Shown here: one piece after another, positions 10,143 to 19,831 of the stretch
How the letters are laid out: each line of letters begins with the position of its first letter
Numbering within the stretch: position 1 is the stretch's first letter
Assembly: GCF_963678635.1 (NCBI RefSeq)
Contig: NW_026971175.1
Location: forward strand, 1 to 43,229
Length of the DNA: 43,229 nucleotides
Direction: 5' to 3'
Source of the DNA: Symsagittifera roscoffensis
Lineage: Eukaryota > Xenacoelomorpha > Acoela > Convolutidae
The notes under the pieces: generated by a model
The model's database searches: none
What the model saw: only the letters and a program-made list of their open reading frames with translations
Told to the model about the DNA's origin: nothing
Made by a program: the position numbers and the translations under genes

Positions 10143-12400
10143 TTATTTACTATTAAGGACGACCGAAAATAGTTTCGGTTTTAGGGCGATGAATTCTCTG
10201 ATCGGCTTCCCACCAGTCTCGTCTTTGAACTTCAGCACAACTTTCTTGTTGGTATCCTCGAACAAGAAATGGTCCTCATCGTAATTTTAAAAGTCGAAAT
10301 CAGCTTTTGTTTTCTCCAAGTCTCGGTAAACGTCATCCGTTTTTATGGCATAAATAAAACTATATGTGTCGGAGTAAAGGAGTTCCATGTTTAGGTTTGG
10401 TTTCATTTTTTGATAATGAAACTGAAACATGATACGCTTGGCGAGGTCTAGAATGGTCGCTCCAACTGTCATAAGTTTGTCTCGCAATATTTTTGTTACT
10501 GAAAAGCTGATTGTGGCTAATTGATCGTCAATGATATGAAAGTTTTTCATTGTGCTCAGAACTGTTTTTTTTTGTAAAATTTCTCTCTCATTCCTTACAA
10601 TCTCCAGCTTCTTTCTTCCTAACTTAGACTCCATTGTCTTACCGAAAGCTGAGTTAACAATTAGCTTGTAGAAGTTCTCCTGGAATTTATTTACCACAGT
10701 TTTTCGTAGGCGGGTGTTGAGGTCAACAAAGGGTGTCATCCAGTGACTTTGGCGGAACTGAAGAACTTTTTCGGGGTGAGTTATTTTCATTCCAAGCTCA
10801 TGGTACAATTTTAGGGTAAGGTAGTGCGAAACATAACCTTCTTTAGTATGCAAAGTCTGTAGAAGCTTTGGCACTTTTGGCAATGCGGTGATTCCCAATT
10901 TTCCCAACGTGTCGACTTGCTCGTTGCTCATTGCACCGATGGCCACTAATTCACGAGAGGGGACAAGGGTTTAATCAGCAAAGAAGTCGTGAAGCTCTTC
11001 GGGTATGGTTAAAATGACTTCAACTAGATAACTTCAACATCAACTGAGGTTTCGCTGGTGAGCAGTATGTCTGCCAGACTTTTTTCAACTATTGAAAAAT
11101 TGTTTAATGGCAAATGGCAGTGTTTCATTATCCCTCCGTACAAATTGTTTGCATCAACATTGAGGATGTAGCATGATGGTTCTGAGGGCAAAAATCGTCG
11201 AGGTATTTATTGTTTGCTTTGTAAAATCGGCGCGCGTAAACCGACGACATGCCTCCTCGTATCATTCGCTGCACAAGGTCCAGATGTTCACGGTCCGTTA
11301 ACAATTTCCGTTCGGGCTTACAAACTTTTAGAAAGGCGTCCCTGGAAAGGTTACTTGCCGTGAAGTAACAGGCGCAATCCAGCCCGTATGTTTGATAGCA
11401 ATTTTCACGAAAAACTTCGAAAACGGAAGCAAGCAATAGCACATCTGTAGTCAAGTACAAGTCGTGGTAATCACCAAGTGAGCCACACTTCAGTTCGAAG
11501 AAAATTTCAAGGGCAAGATTGTACTCGCTTCTTGAAACACTCACATCCCCTCCTGTTAGACTATTTTTCCACATTTCTCGTGGGGGAAGGCGAGTTTCCC
11601 AAAATTTTTTGAATACGTTGAAGAATGAGTAGGGATAATGCCCTTTCTGTTTCAACATACTGACTTTTTCAGGTGAGTGGCCGAGTTTTTCTAAATAATT
11701 CTCCAGCAGAAAAAACTTTTCGTTGGGCAAATTATCTACAATTTTTGCCAACGATGCTCATATGTTCAATCAGTTCCAAGAATTGATCCCCAGCTATACC
11801 CTCGAAGTACACTGTCAATGTCTTAGTGTTGAGAAACAGCATGGTCCTTTCAAAGTTTCCACTGTCCCCGTCTTGCACAGTGGGAATTTTGATCATTCCC
11901 ACTTCTACGTGGAATTGCACCTTATTCGGACCCTCTTTGACCCTTTCCAGTATGAGAGCATCTATTTCCTCCTTGTTTTGCATCATGACTTGAAGCAAAT
12001 CCATTTCTTTTCCACCAACTTTGAGATCGTATCGACGCAATTTGCCTGTGAACGCGCTTTCCTTTGGGGCAGCGGAAGACGTCGTCTCAATGCCGTCCCA
12101 AACTGGCAAAGCGTGCTTCTTCAGCAAGTGTTGTCCATAGCTTTCCGCGGTGAGAAATATTGCATGGCAATAGATACAATTACTATTGGAGGTCATGTCA
12201 TGTACCAGCTCGACGTGCTCTCAGGCTTCCGACAAACTCTCGAATGATTCGAGACACTCATCGCAAACAGTTTGAGGAGGAGGGGGAGGAAGGATCTTGT
12301 GTTCCTTTTAGAGCTCAGTATTTTCCCGCACTGCTGGCAAGGAACAGGTGTCACAATAGAAGTAGAGTTCGGCATTATTTGTTGAAGTTACTGAAGTAAT
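10143..12400 (-). pseudogene. POLB: Protein-primed family B DNA polymerase of P1, broken
   Basis: Polintons copy their DNA with a protein-primed family B polymerase. Visible in order are two C2H2-like zinc fingers in different frames (about 12270-12130), the exonuclease III signature YHDLYLTTDVLLLA (about 11480), motif A DANNLYGG in another frame (about 11130-11155), motif B NSAFGKTMES (about 10630-10660), and motif C as YSDTYS (about 10365-10385), where the family has DTD. The second catalytic aspartate is therefore replaced by tyrosine. Frames change near 12195, 11740 and 11128-10946, and an in-frame TAA lies at 10287-10289, with matching sequence to 10143. The span covers about 750 codons against 1000 or more usual for the family. 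The upstream exonuclease motifs and the C-terminal part appear to be missing. Inactive. Confidence 0.88.
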
Positions 12401-13070
12401 TCAGCAAAATTTCAAGAAGTAAAACTGGTTATGAAAAAGCAAAAGCGAGAAGTGACTAGCACTAAAAACTTTGCGGGTAAGGGCAAGTAGAAGCAATTAA
12501 CAAGAGTTATACTTCACCGTCTTGACAATAAGTACTTTCCTTTCCAAAAATTTCCAAAAACAGGGTTTATTACAACTTTAAACTCTTTATGCCTCATCAC
12601 TCTGTTCAAGTGCAAGGGTTTTGTATACTAAAAACTGATTCATTTACAGCTTCAATTTTTTGCTGTTAATTTTAAGGGTTAGCGATAAATTTTGGCAATT
12701 TTTAGGGGACTGGTTTAGACTTTCAATTAACATTTCAGCACTAAATTACAAAATTTGAAGCTTAGAATGATTCAGATAGAGCCTAAAATTTTTTCTGACT
12801 AATTTTAACTGTGAAACAGTAATTTTCTAATGATTTCAAGCCCACTTCGTGGTTTGCTTAAATAGGTATAATAAAAATTAGAAACATGAGATAAAAGTAT
12901 TCAGAAAGTAAAGCCCTCAACTATCTAATTAAGTTAAAATAAAATAGTAAACTTAAAAAATGAAAATTTTGCAAATTAGATACCTTGATAGTTACCGATG
13001 CATGATAAGCATAGATTGTCATTTGAATGTGTAAAAGATATCGGAATCAAAGTTTCCTTCATGTCATTCA
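12401..13070. other. No gene; AT-rich spacer upstream of the polymerase
   Basis: Short open frames only. This is the region from which the minus-strand polymerase would have been transcribed. I see no clear promoter element. Confidence 0.4.
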
Positions 13071-13189
13071 GTGACCCGTGAAACATTTCATATCATGTCC
13101 TTCGAAATATTAAGGCATGGTAATTTGGTTTAGCGGGCAACAGCTAACCCGGCGTTGCTCGTCGCTACGCTCCTCGGTAATGCCTCCCG
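13071..13189 (+). repeat. Left 119-bp inverted repeat of a 3.6-kb insert in P1
   Basis: This GC-richer sequence matches the reverse complement of 16599-16717 over its full 119 bases with roughly a dozen differences. Shared blocks include gtccttcgaaatattaaggc, tttggtttagcgggcaa and ctaacccggcgttgctcgt. Equal length and inverted orientation suggest the ends of one inserted unit, though two copies of a short interspersed repeat would look the same. Confidence 0.85.
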
Positions 13190-14297
13190 TTCTGTAAATT
13201 CAAGTGAAAAAATAATATATTTTTTTTCAAAATAAAGGAAAACCTCAAACTTTTTATGATGTGAAAAAAGGAAAAGTAATATTCAAAAAAAAGATTTCAA
13301 ATCTATCAACAAAAGAAAATCGGTAAGTTTTTTGAGATCTCGAGCACAGTTCTACTGGTCGTGTTCGAAACTTTTTAACATTTTTTTCCCTTCATTTTTA
13401 GCTTGAATTATTCGTTCTCATTTTAAATTCTAGTGAATGTGGTTTGAAATTTTTGATACGTAATTAGGACAAGCGGAGACATTAAAAAACAATTATAGCC
13501 CAATCAATGAGATTAGACGCTTAAAAAGTTGTTATTGTTTGAGAAAATCTGATTTTTGTGTAAATAATAAAATAAAAAAAAATTGGAAAAATTTTTTTTT
13601 CTCTCCAAATCTATTGAAACTACCCTCAATCAATTTGCCATGAAATTTTGAGCAGGGTTAAGGGTCATGTTCATTGTTCGAAAAGGGTCATGTTCATTCA
13701 ATTTTTTTCATTTTTTCACATTTTTACCAAAAAATTGTCAGTTTTACACCCAAAACATGTATATAAATGTAATATAAAGCAGATTTATGGCTGAAAACAA
13801 TCTCTGTTACTTTGCGTAAGACCTGACTAACCCCGCCGGTCACAACGTATGATGAGAGAAAGAGAACAGAGAGCGTTTGATGAAAAAAAGCCAAATAATA
13901 TGGTTGGACTACCAACAAGAAAATGTTGGACCCTTCCATATTTATCTTTCTTGTGAAATGAAAGCAATATCCTGAAAAGGATATTTCAAATGGGGTTCAC
14001 TACTGAGCAAGTGTATTTATCTCTCTCTCTCTCTCTCATTCTTTCTCAATCAACAATTTTAGCGGAAAATTATTCTCGATTTGTGATTTTTTTTGTAGTT
14101 TTTCAAGTTTTTCTCTAACATTTTGCTGAAAACTTTACGGGGCAAATTTTAATTGATGTAGTAAGCAAACTAAAAACTGAGTCAAAAAATATACACACAG
14201 TAATGTTAAAGCAGCTTAAAACTCAAATCAAACAAAAATGAAAATATAAAACCTTGGAATAATATTTGAAACAAAGGAAAGTTTTTCGTTTAAGTTA
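13190..14297. other. No gene; AT-rich, with a CT microsatellite
   Basis: Non-coding appearance throughout. A (CT)n run lies at about 14020-14038. Near 13640-13700 the phrase ggtcatgttcattgttcgaa recurs in short form. Confidence 0.5.
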
Positions 14298-14857
14298 TTA
14301 GAACTCTCGAAACTGTAGTTTTCTCTTATTTGGCGCATAGCAAGCTGCATTTAGAGGGGTGCCTTGAATGAGATCTGGGGTCACTAGATCAATTGTCTCT
14401 GATGAAACCCGAGCATCCGAATAGGAAGTTGATTGTTCTGGAGTTGAAACTACTCCCCTAACAAACGACTCGGGAGACATTGCTGTCGGAATATGCCAGT
14501 ACGCTTCGCGCTCTGCATAATCACGAATACGTCCCTCCTGATTTTCATACAACGGCATTGACTCGCAGTCATACGCGAAGAGAATTTTTCTTGGAGACTA
14601 CTCGAGCGAGGTTGTGTGGTTTATCACCGTCTTTTCTAATGCCGGATAGCTCTCGTGAATAGTGCAACTCTCGTACATTCGTTTTCGATTCTGTCGAAGT
14701 AGATCGATGTGAGCAAGGAGGTAGTTCGGTAGCATGATATGACTTTTTGTAGTCCATTCCTCGTTTTGATTCTCGTCGTTTTTTCGGGGAGCCAAGTCAT
14801 TGAACGGACTTGCTGTAGACGGAGAGACTCTCTCTTTCTGTTAATGGATGACTGCAA
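14298..14857 (-). pseudogene. Unidentified minus-strand gene remnant in the insert
   Basis: The lower part (14298-14558) is an 86-codon frame that ends in a basic NKRKLQF segment after a Ser/Thr-rich stretch. Above it, three overlapping frames are open at 14569-14857, so one gene with frameshifts is likely. The frame at 14598-14795, with ENQNEEWTTKSHIM, looks most protein-like. It is transcribed away from the plus-strand gene at 15520, with a shared 660-bp spacer. No family is recognised. The acidic-then-basic build resembles the ORF at 9309-9602, but no alignment is evident. Confidence 0.35.
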
Positions 14858-15519
14858 TCGACTCTCTCGTGTATGTTTGGTAGATAATTGTTCTTTCTCG
14901 ATCAGAAACTGAGATTATTTGAAAAGGAATAGTCATGACTTGAAGAGGTTTAAAGTTTTGTTAAAATAAAATGACTGAACTACCGAAATGAAATTGAGAG
15001 AAGGAAAAGTGAAATCAATTAGGTCAAAGCTAATCACATTTTTAGGCGAAGCTATCAAATTTTATTCTTTCTTTCACGCATGACGCCTGACGTCATCTTA
15101 GGAATGAATGTGAAAACCCAATTTTTTAGATTTATGTGATAGCTTTATTATAGTGGCTACGGGCGAAAGCACTCAAAATCAAGTTTTCATGATACTTTGC
15201 CAGACATTCTTTGCCATTCTGTTAGAAATTCATTACCATGATTCATAGCATTCATTAAAATAACCGTCACAATAAAAACACTAGAAGATTTTTAGAGTAT
15301 AGCCGGGGGAAAAAGTAACTAAATACCCATATAAAAAGAGGTTTATCGTTAAAGAAATTATGTCCTTGGTGATTAAGTTTTATCAATATGGCTTAGGGCG
15401 CTCGTAAAAGTTATCACCTAAATTTTTACTTTGCGAGCGCATGATCTGTCTTGTATACTGTAATCAGTCATTCTTCAACGTTCCACTCTAAAAACCAGTT
15501 GGTTGTTATTCATTTATTA
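14858..15519. promoter_or_regulatory. Intergenic region between divergent genes with a CRE consensus
   Basis: No gene. It separates the minus-strand remnant (14857) from the plus-strand gene (15520). At 15088-15095 lies a perfect palindromic cAMP-response element, TGACGTCA, with a second half-like tgacgcc at 15081-15087. ATF/CREB sites are known control sites of early promoters in some animal DNA viruses. A role here is inference. Confidence 0.35.
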
Positions 15520-16454
15520 TGTACGCGTCTCTTGAAACGGATGTTGACTATTTCGATGATTTTAGGGATATAACTTCGAATGAAAAACGTTTAGTTAGAG
15601 TCGGTGCAAAAACATTCGCACAGGCCGGTACTTACATAACTATCAAATTGTACAAAAAAGACGAAAAGGAACTTTCAAGTATTGACAAGGAATAACTTTT
15701 TCAACCGGTGAATTCGAGTCCGTGGCAGACAATTATACAAAAATCAAAAGATTGACGAAAGCAAAAAACTGCGACGTGACTGAAAAACTTAGAAAAAGCG
15801 AAACAAATCTAAAAAATCTTCATGCTTTGAAAAGGAATGCGAAAGTGAAAACGATGATAACTGTCGGGTTGTGTAACATTATCAACTCGTTATTCTATTG
15901 AAACTTTAAAGCAATGGTTGAAGCAATGTATGAGCAATCCCCTGATTATTTCGAACAGTTTCGTAAAAATTACAAATTTTTCATCCTGAATCATGAACCC
16001 AACTTTTCAGGCTTTGCTTCAAAAGCAAATTTTGCGTTATCCTCCCGTTCGCATAAATTAGATTTTTGCAATCTTTCGATTGACAACAAAAAACATTATC
16101 ATGTGCTGGTCGAAATCACAAAAAGAGTCTACCGATTTACTTAACAAGATGACTTCAAAAACCTTCGTTCTTCCTTGTCTTCTCTCTACATTCAAATATT
16201 TAATTTTGGGTTGCTCCAACTATGAATTGTCTGGCCCTCTGATGGAAAAACTGAAAAATGCTGTGAATTATAACTTCATCAACAACCTAGATGTTAGTCG
16301 TGTTCCAGTTCGCAGACGATTGCCTCAAGTTTGCTTCGGCTCGCAGAGTAAATCTGTTCAAACTCAAACTGACCTGATTACTAACGTAACAATTGAACGC
16401 TTTACTAATGTTTTGAATGGTGAAAAATCTAGAATGGTGAGTTTTCTAGAATAA
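15520..16454 (+). pseudogene. Plus-strand gene with N-terminal PC4/Sub1-like domain, frameshifted
   Basis: From ATG 15520 the protein begins with an acidic segment (LETDVDYFDDF) and then a stretch resembling the PC4/Sub1 single-stranded-DNA-binding fold: RVGAKTFAQAGTYITIKLY, KKDEKEL, and, after a frame change near 15690, a segment starting GITFSTGEFESV. PC4 proteins bind single-stranded DNA and act in transcription. The rest (about 230 residues) is unrecognised. Breaks are a TAA at the 15690 frame change, an in-frame TGA at about 15899-15901, and another frame change near 16120. It is the only sizeable plus-strand gene in P1 and lies inside the 119-bp inverted repeats, so it may be cargo acquired separately. 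Confidence 0.5.
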
Positions 16455-16598
16455 TTGACATAATTTTAAGTGGGTATGCTTGCATGGAAGTTGATTCAAA
16501 CACTTCGTTTGTAAAATTTATCATGGAGAAGAAATTCAAGTTTTAAATATTGGTTTTATTTCGCTCTCTTGTATATAAAAAAAATGTTACTACACAAG

Positions 16599-16717
16599 CG
16601 GGAGGCGTTCCCGAGGAGCGTAGCAACGAGCAACGCCGGGTTAGCTATTGCCCGCTAAACCAAATGGCCAAGCCTTAATATTTCGAAGGACTTGTTATGA
16701 AACTTTTCGCGGTTCAC
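16599..16717 (-). repeat. Right 119-bp inverted repeat of the insert in P1
   Basis: Reverse complement of 13071-13189 with roughly a dozen differences. It lies 90 bp below the protease stop codon. A TATA-like string (tatataaaa) at 16572-16580 lies just outside it, on the side of the insert interior. Confidence 0.85.
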
Positions 16718-16807
16718 TTAAACTTGTAGAAATAGAAAATCTGTTGTTGATAAGAATGATTTAAAAAAATGAGTTTATAATTTTTACAAAAACATCAATA
16801 AAATAGT

Positions 16808-17245
16808 TTAGAATAACATATGTTTAGCAAATCTTATCAAATCATGATCATTAAGTTTGAAACCCAATGGAAATCTATTTGTAATTATAACATGAGCAAC
16901 ATAAACACAATAAAGTCCGCATAACACTGAATCAGCTGATTGTATTGGTTTTTTCATCAGTAGTTGATTTCCCTCGTGAATTGTACGTCGCATAATCTTG
17001 TACACGAGGGGATAATCATATAATCTTTTACCTAGAGGATCTGCAAAGAATATCTGTCCGCCAGTTCGAGCAAAAAGCAACCAGTGGTTTCCAGGTTGAT
17101 CCGATAAGGACGCAATCATAATCATGAACGTATTATCGTTTTTCATTACTGAAGAGCATGGAAAATCTGCCGGAAAAATACCTCCGAAGCGATATTTCAA
17201 ATGTTTACAACGGTTAACAAGTTCAGGTATTTGAAGATTATCCAT
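16808..17245 (-). CDS. PRO: Adenain-like cysteine protease (virion maturation protease)
   Basis: Polintons encode a C48/C5-type cysteine protease related to adenovirus adenain and Ulp1, thought to process virion proteins. The 145-residue open frame starts at an ATG (17243-17245), eight bases below the major capsid stop. The catalytic set is visible in the right order: histidine in GNHWLLF (residue 54), aspartate in FFADPLG (residue 69), a glutamine in PIQSADS, and the nucleophile in VLCGLYC. With the usual Ulp1/adenain spacing the nucleophile should be the cysteine of LCGLY. The length is near that of other Polinton proteases. This is the best-preserved P1 gene: no internal stop or frameshift is seen. 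Confidence 0.88.
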   Translation of the reverse strand: MDNLQIPELVNRCKHLKYRFGGIFPADFPCSSVMKNDNTFMIMIASLSDQPGNHWLLFARTGGQIFFADPLGKRLYDYPLVYKIMRRTIHEGNQLLMKKPIQSADSVLCGLYCVYVAHVIITNRFPLGFKLNDHDLIRFAKHMLF

Positions 17246-17252
17246 GTCTAGC

Positions 17253-18568
17253 TTAGATCATAAGAGTGTTTTTGGTAATTTTTCTATCTGAACGCATATA
17301 AACTGTTGATGCCCGCTCTCCCATAAATAATAACTCGATGTTATTAGCGAGACCTGCATCAAATTTGAGTTCGACCGGAATAATGCAATTGGTCTATTCA
17401 GGATGAATGAAATCGTGTGAAGCCTCCTGAGTAGACGTGAGATCAAAAGCCATAATATAATGATTATCATAATTAGCGAGACTGATTCCATGACTAGTGT
17501 TCAAAACAAAATCAAGAGCCTCAAGCGTCTGGTAATAAATTCTTTTATTGTCTGACGTTGAGATGGGAGTTTCGGCAATGGGTAGGCCGTTTCTGTACAC
17601 AATGATCTCATTCAACCCAAACTTCTGGTAATGAAAAGGGTTTGTCCTATTAGTACCCAAATATGCTTCATTTATGCTCATTGCTACTATCATTCTTCGA
17701 ACAGGTTCTTTTGCGAAAACATCCTCTTGTCGCCAGCTTTGTACTCCTGCAGTTGCGAGAAAAGTTTTTGGTACTACTTCGATGTAATTGTAAATTGCCG
17801 GGTTCTTCAACAAAGTTTTTTCTATTGATGAGAGAACATAGTCAGTCAAAGTCATCTTTCTGACATAGAGATTAGCTTCGATTATTTGAACCTTATAGTG
17901 TTTAGCTGCATCTTCAGATATGACAACAAAATCGTTAGGAGAACGTCTAAGAGACAATCTAATTGTCACACCGCTAAGTAGGTGCCTGTCACACGATAAG
18001 AAATCGCAAGCAATTAACCAAATAGCTTCAGCTCGTTCGAGGCCGCAACGAGACCTTTACGCTCCGTAACATCCTCAGCTCTCCTTCCATTACCGTCAAT
18101 AGCTGATGGGTTTTCTTCATAATAATAACCTTGACAAGCCAACCATGTTTTCTTGGCATCACTACCGTATGAAAACTCGGTCTCAATAAAGCTTTTATGG
18201 GCAAAATTAGCGTTGGTAGTTGATATTTTCTCACCATTCAGCGACAGTGTACACTCAGAAAATAATGAAGAAAAAGGATTGTTAACAAAATACGGCGTAT
18301 CTCTGTTTGCCGCTTCTGTAGCATGTGTTCGAAGCACGTTTCCATTGTTTCGAACAATTAGTGCAACTATTTCCAAACGAGTTCGTTGAAGATCGATGAA
18401 ATTATTTCTGTCGCCGAGTACTTCAAACTCGAGCATAGGACCATCAGGAGAGTAGGAAGGTCTAATTTTTCGGGTGAATGTGTTTTCAAAAGTGACAAGT
18501 AAAGGCGGTTTTTCAAATGAGTCCAGCGAGCTGTGAGTTGCTTCACTCGGGATTAAATTAGAAATCAT
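17253..18568 (-). pseudogene. MCP: Major capsid protein (double jelly-roll), one frameshift and one in-frame stop
   Basis: The position and sequence match the Polinton major capsid protein (of the kind annotated in nematodes as F54H12.2-like). The N-terminal part runs from ATG 18566-18568 to a stop at 18014 and includes the family-typical PMLEFEVLGDRNNFIDL segment. The frame shifts near 18010-18020. The C-terminal part, open to 17394-17396, contains IYNYIEVVPKTFLATAG and VRRMIVAMS, typical of these capsids. A TAG at 17394-17396 interrupts it, but the same frame stays open to a TAA at 17253-17255. The total of about 435 codons is close to full length. It overlaps the core-protein gene by 11 bases. 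Confidence 0.8.
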
Positions 18569-18953
18569 TTTTAACCCTTTTAAAAAAATTGGAGCGACTT
18601 CTCTGTGCAGTTCGTTTTCTGGGAATGACGCATCTTGTTTTTCGTTTCACCACAGCTGTTCTTTTTCTTGGATGACTTTTTTGAGATCTACTTCCTCCTC
18701 CTATTTGCTTTTTGATGGTTCTGAGTGCCTGCTTCGGGCTTTTTCTTTTTGTTGCACTTTCTATTAGTTCTGGAGCTGCCTGAGGAAGTAGTTCTTTTCC
18801 GATCTTTTCTGCTGCTGGTATCACAAACTTTCGAGCCAATGGAAGTGCCACTCTTCCTATTCCCAAGGCTAATGCACCGAAGCCACTGCCTCGTTGTCTA
18901 TAATGCCCCGAGAAATGTGGTAGGTTTGCTCGGTTGTGGTAATATGAATCCAT
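18558..18953 (-). CDS. Small basic virion core protein
   Basis: The first ATG is at 18951-18953; the frame is open slightly further up from a TTG. After an N-terminal region with GHYRQRGSGFGALALG and an alternating hydrophobic segment (VALPLARKFVIPAAEKIG), the last 60 residues are very rich in Lys and Arg (KSHPRKRTAVVKRKTR and similar). It lies between penton and major capsid genes. Such small basic proteins recur in Polintons and recall adenovirus DNA-condensing core or membrane-active proteins. A clear homologue lies in P2 (26857-27213), which shows that it is a real gene. No break is seen. Confidence 0.75.
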   Translation of the reverse strand: MDSYYHNRANLPHFSGHYRQRGSGFGALALGIGRVALPLARKFVIPAAEKIGKELLPQAAPELIESATKRKSPKQALRTIKKQIGGGSRSQKSHPRKRTAVVKRKTRCVIPRKRTAQRSRSNFFKRVKNDF

Positions 18954-18958
18954 AATGA

Positions 18959-19831
18959 TCAATTGCTAAACTTTTGAAATTTCAAAGTCAGAACAACTTT
19001 CCCCCCTCCAGCAAAAGGAACAAGTCCTCCAGTTTCTGTGCGCAAGTTCACAAAAATATTAAAAATTTTGTTGACCAAAAGTTTTTTGAAATCCAAATTA
19101 CCAAACACTTTACAATGATTCGGTTCAATTGTACATGCGTAACCTTTTTTCACTCGACGATTTGTATCAAGGACTCGTAAAAGGGGTGCTTTTGTGTCTC
19201 CTACTATTTGATAATGAATTGTGTCCAGGTAAATAAACATAAGATGAGTACCAGTACATACATCAACAGGATAGTCAGCAACAAGATCTTGAGTAGTGAA
19301 TGTGCTATGTTTCGAGCTTCCTTGTTTTTAACCTATATGATAACCAGTTCCATCTCTGAAGCCTTTGAATCCAAGTAGACTAGGAATTTGCGGGCTTGAA
19401 AAAGTTATATCTTCCCAATAATGCAGCCATAATGAAAGATGTTTGGTTATTGGATCTATTACGTAATCCAATTTCTCTAATTCTGTCTTTCGACGAATCT
19501 CATCCAGTATTTGTTCAATGGTCGTATACTCTCCTTTTGTTAGTTTCGCTATTTCGCCAGGGTATGGACTGGAGATCTTGTCTTTCTCAACTTTCATGCT
19601 TGCTATAACCCGATCTTTTTTGTAGTACACAATGTTGTTGTCAGTCACGTTGTTTATCTGAGTGGGGAAGGTAATTTCTGTAACTGCTACTCGCCATTCA
19701 CCTTGCAAATTTATTACTTCACTCAGGAGATTTTTAAAGTTGGCCAGAGTGTTATCTTTAAAAACGTTTATTGATGCCGATGAAACTAGGGTAATTGTGA
19801 AGGAAGGGGGAATGTTGTGTGTGAAAATCAA
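18959..19831 (-). pseudogene. mCP: Minor capsid (penton, single jelly-roll) protein, one in-frame stop
   Basis: The N-terminal part (19831-19331) contains the family-typical GEWRVAVTEITFP and ends at a TAA (19328-19330). The same frame continues without another stop to 18959. This part has HYQIVGDTKAPLLRVL and the late-strand segment GLVPFAGGGKVVLTLKF, both characteristic of Polinton penton proteins. The single stop is the only break. The start is not a clear ATG: the frame opens at a TTG (19829-19831), inside the 3' end of the integrase gene. Confidence 0.78.

Noticed and set aside
11723-12247. 174-codon plus-strand frame
   Set aside because: It lies opposite the polymerase gene, whose minus-strand reading has recognisable zinc-finger and polymerase features.
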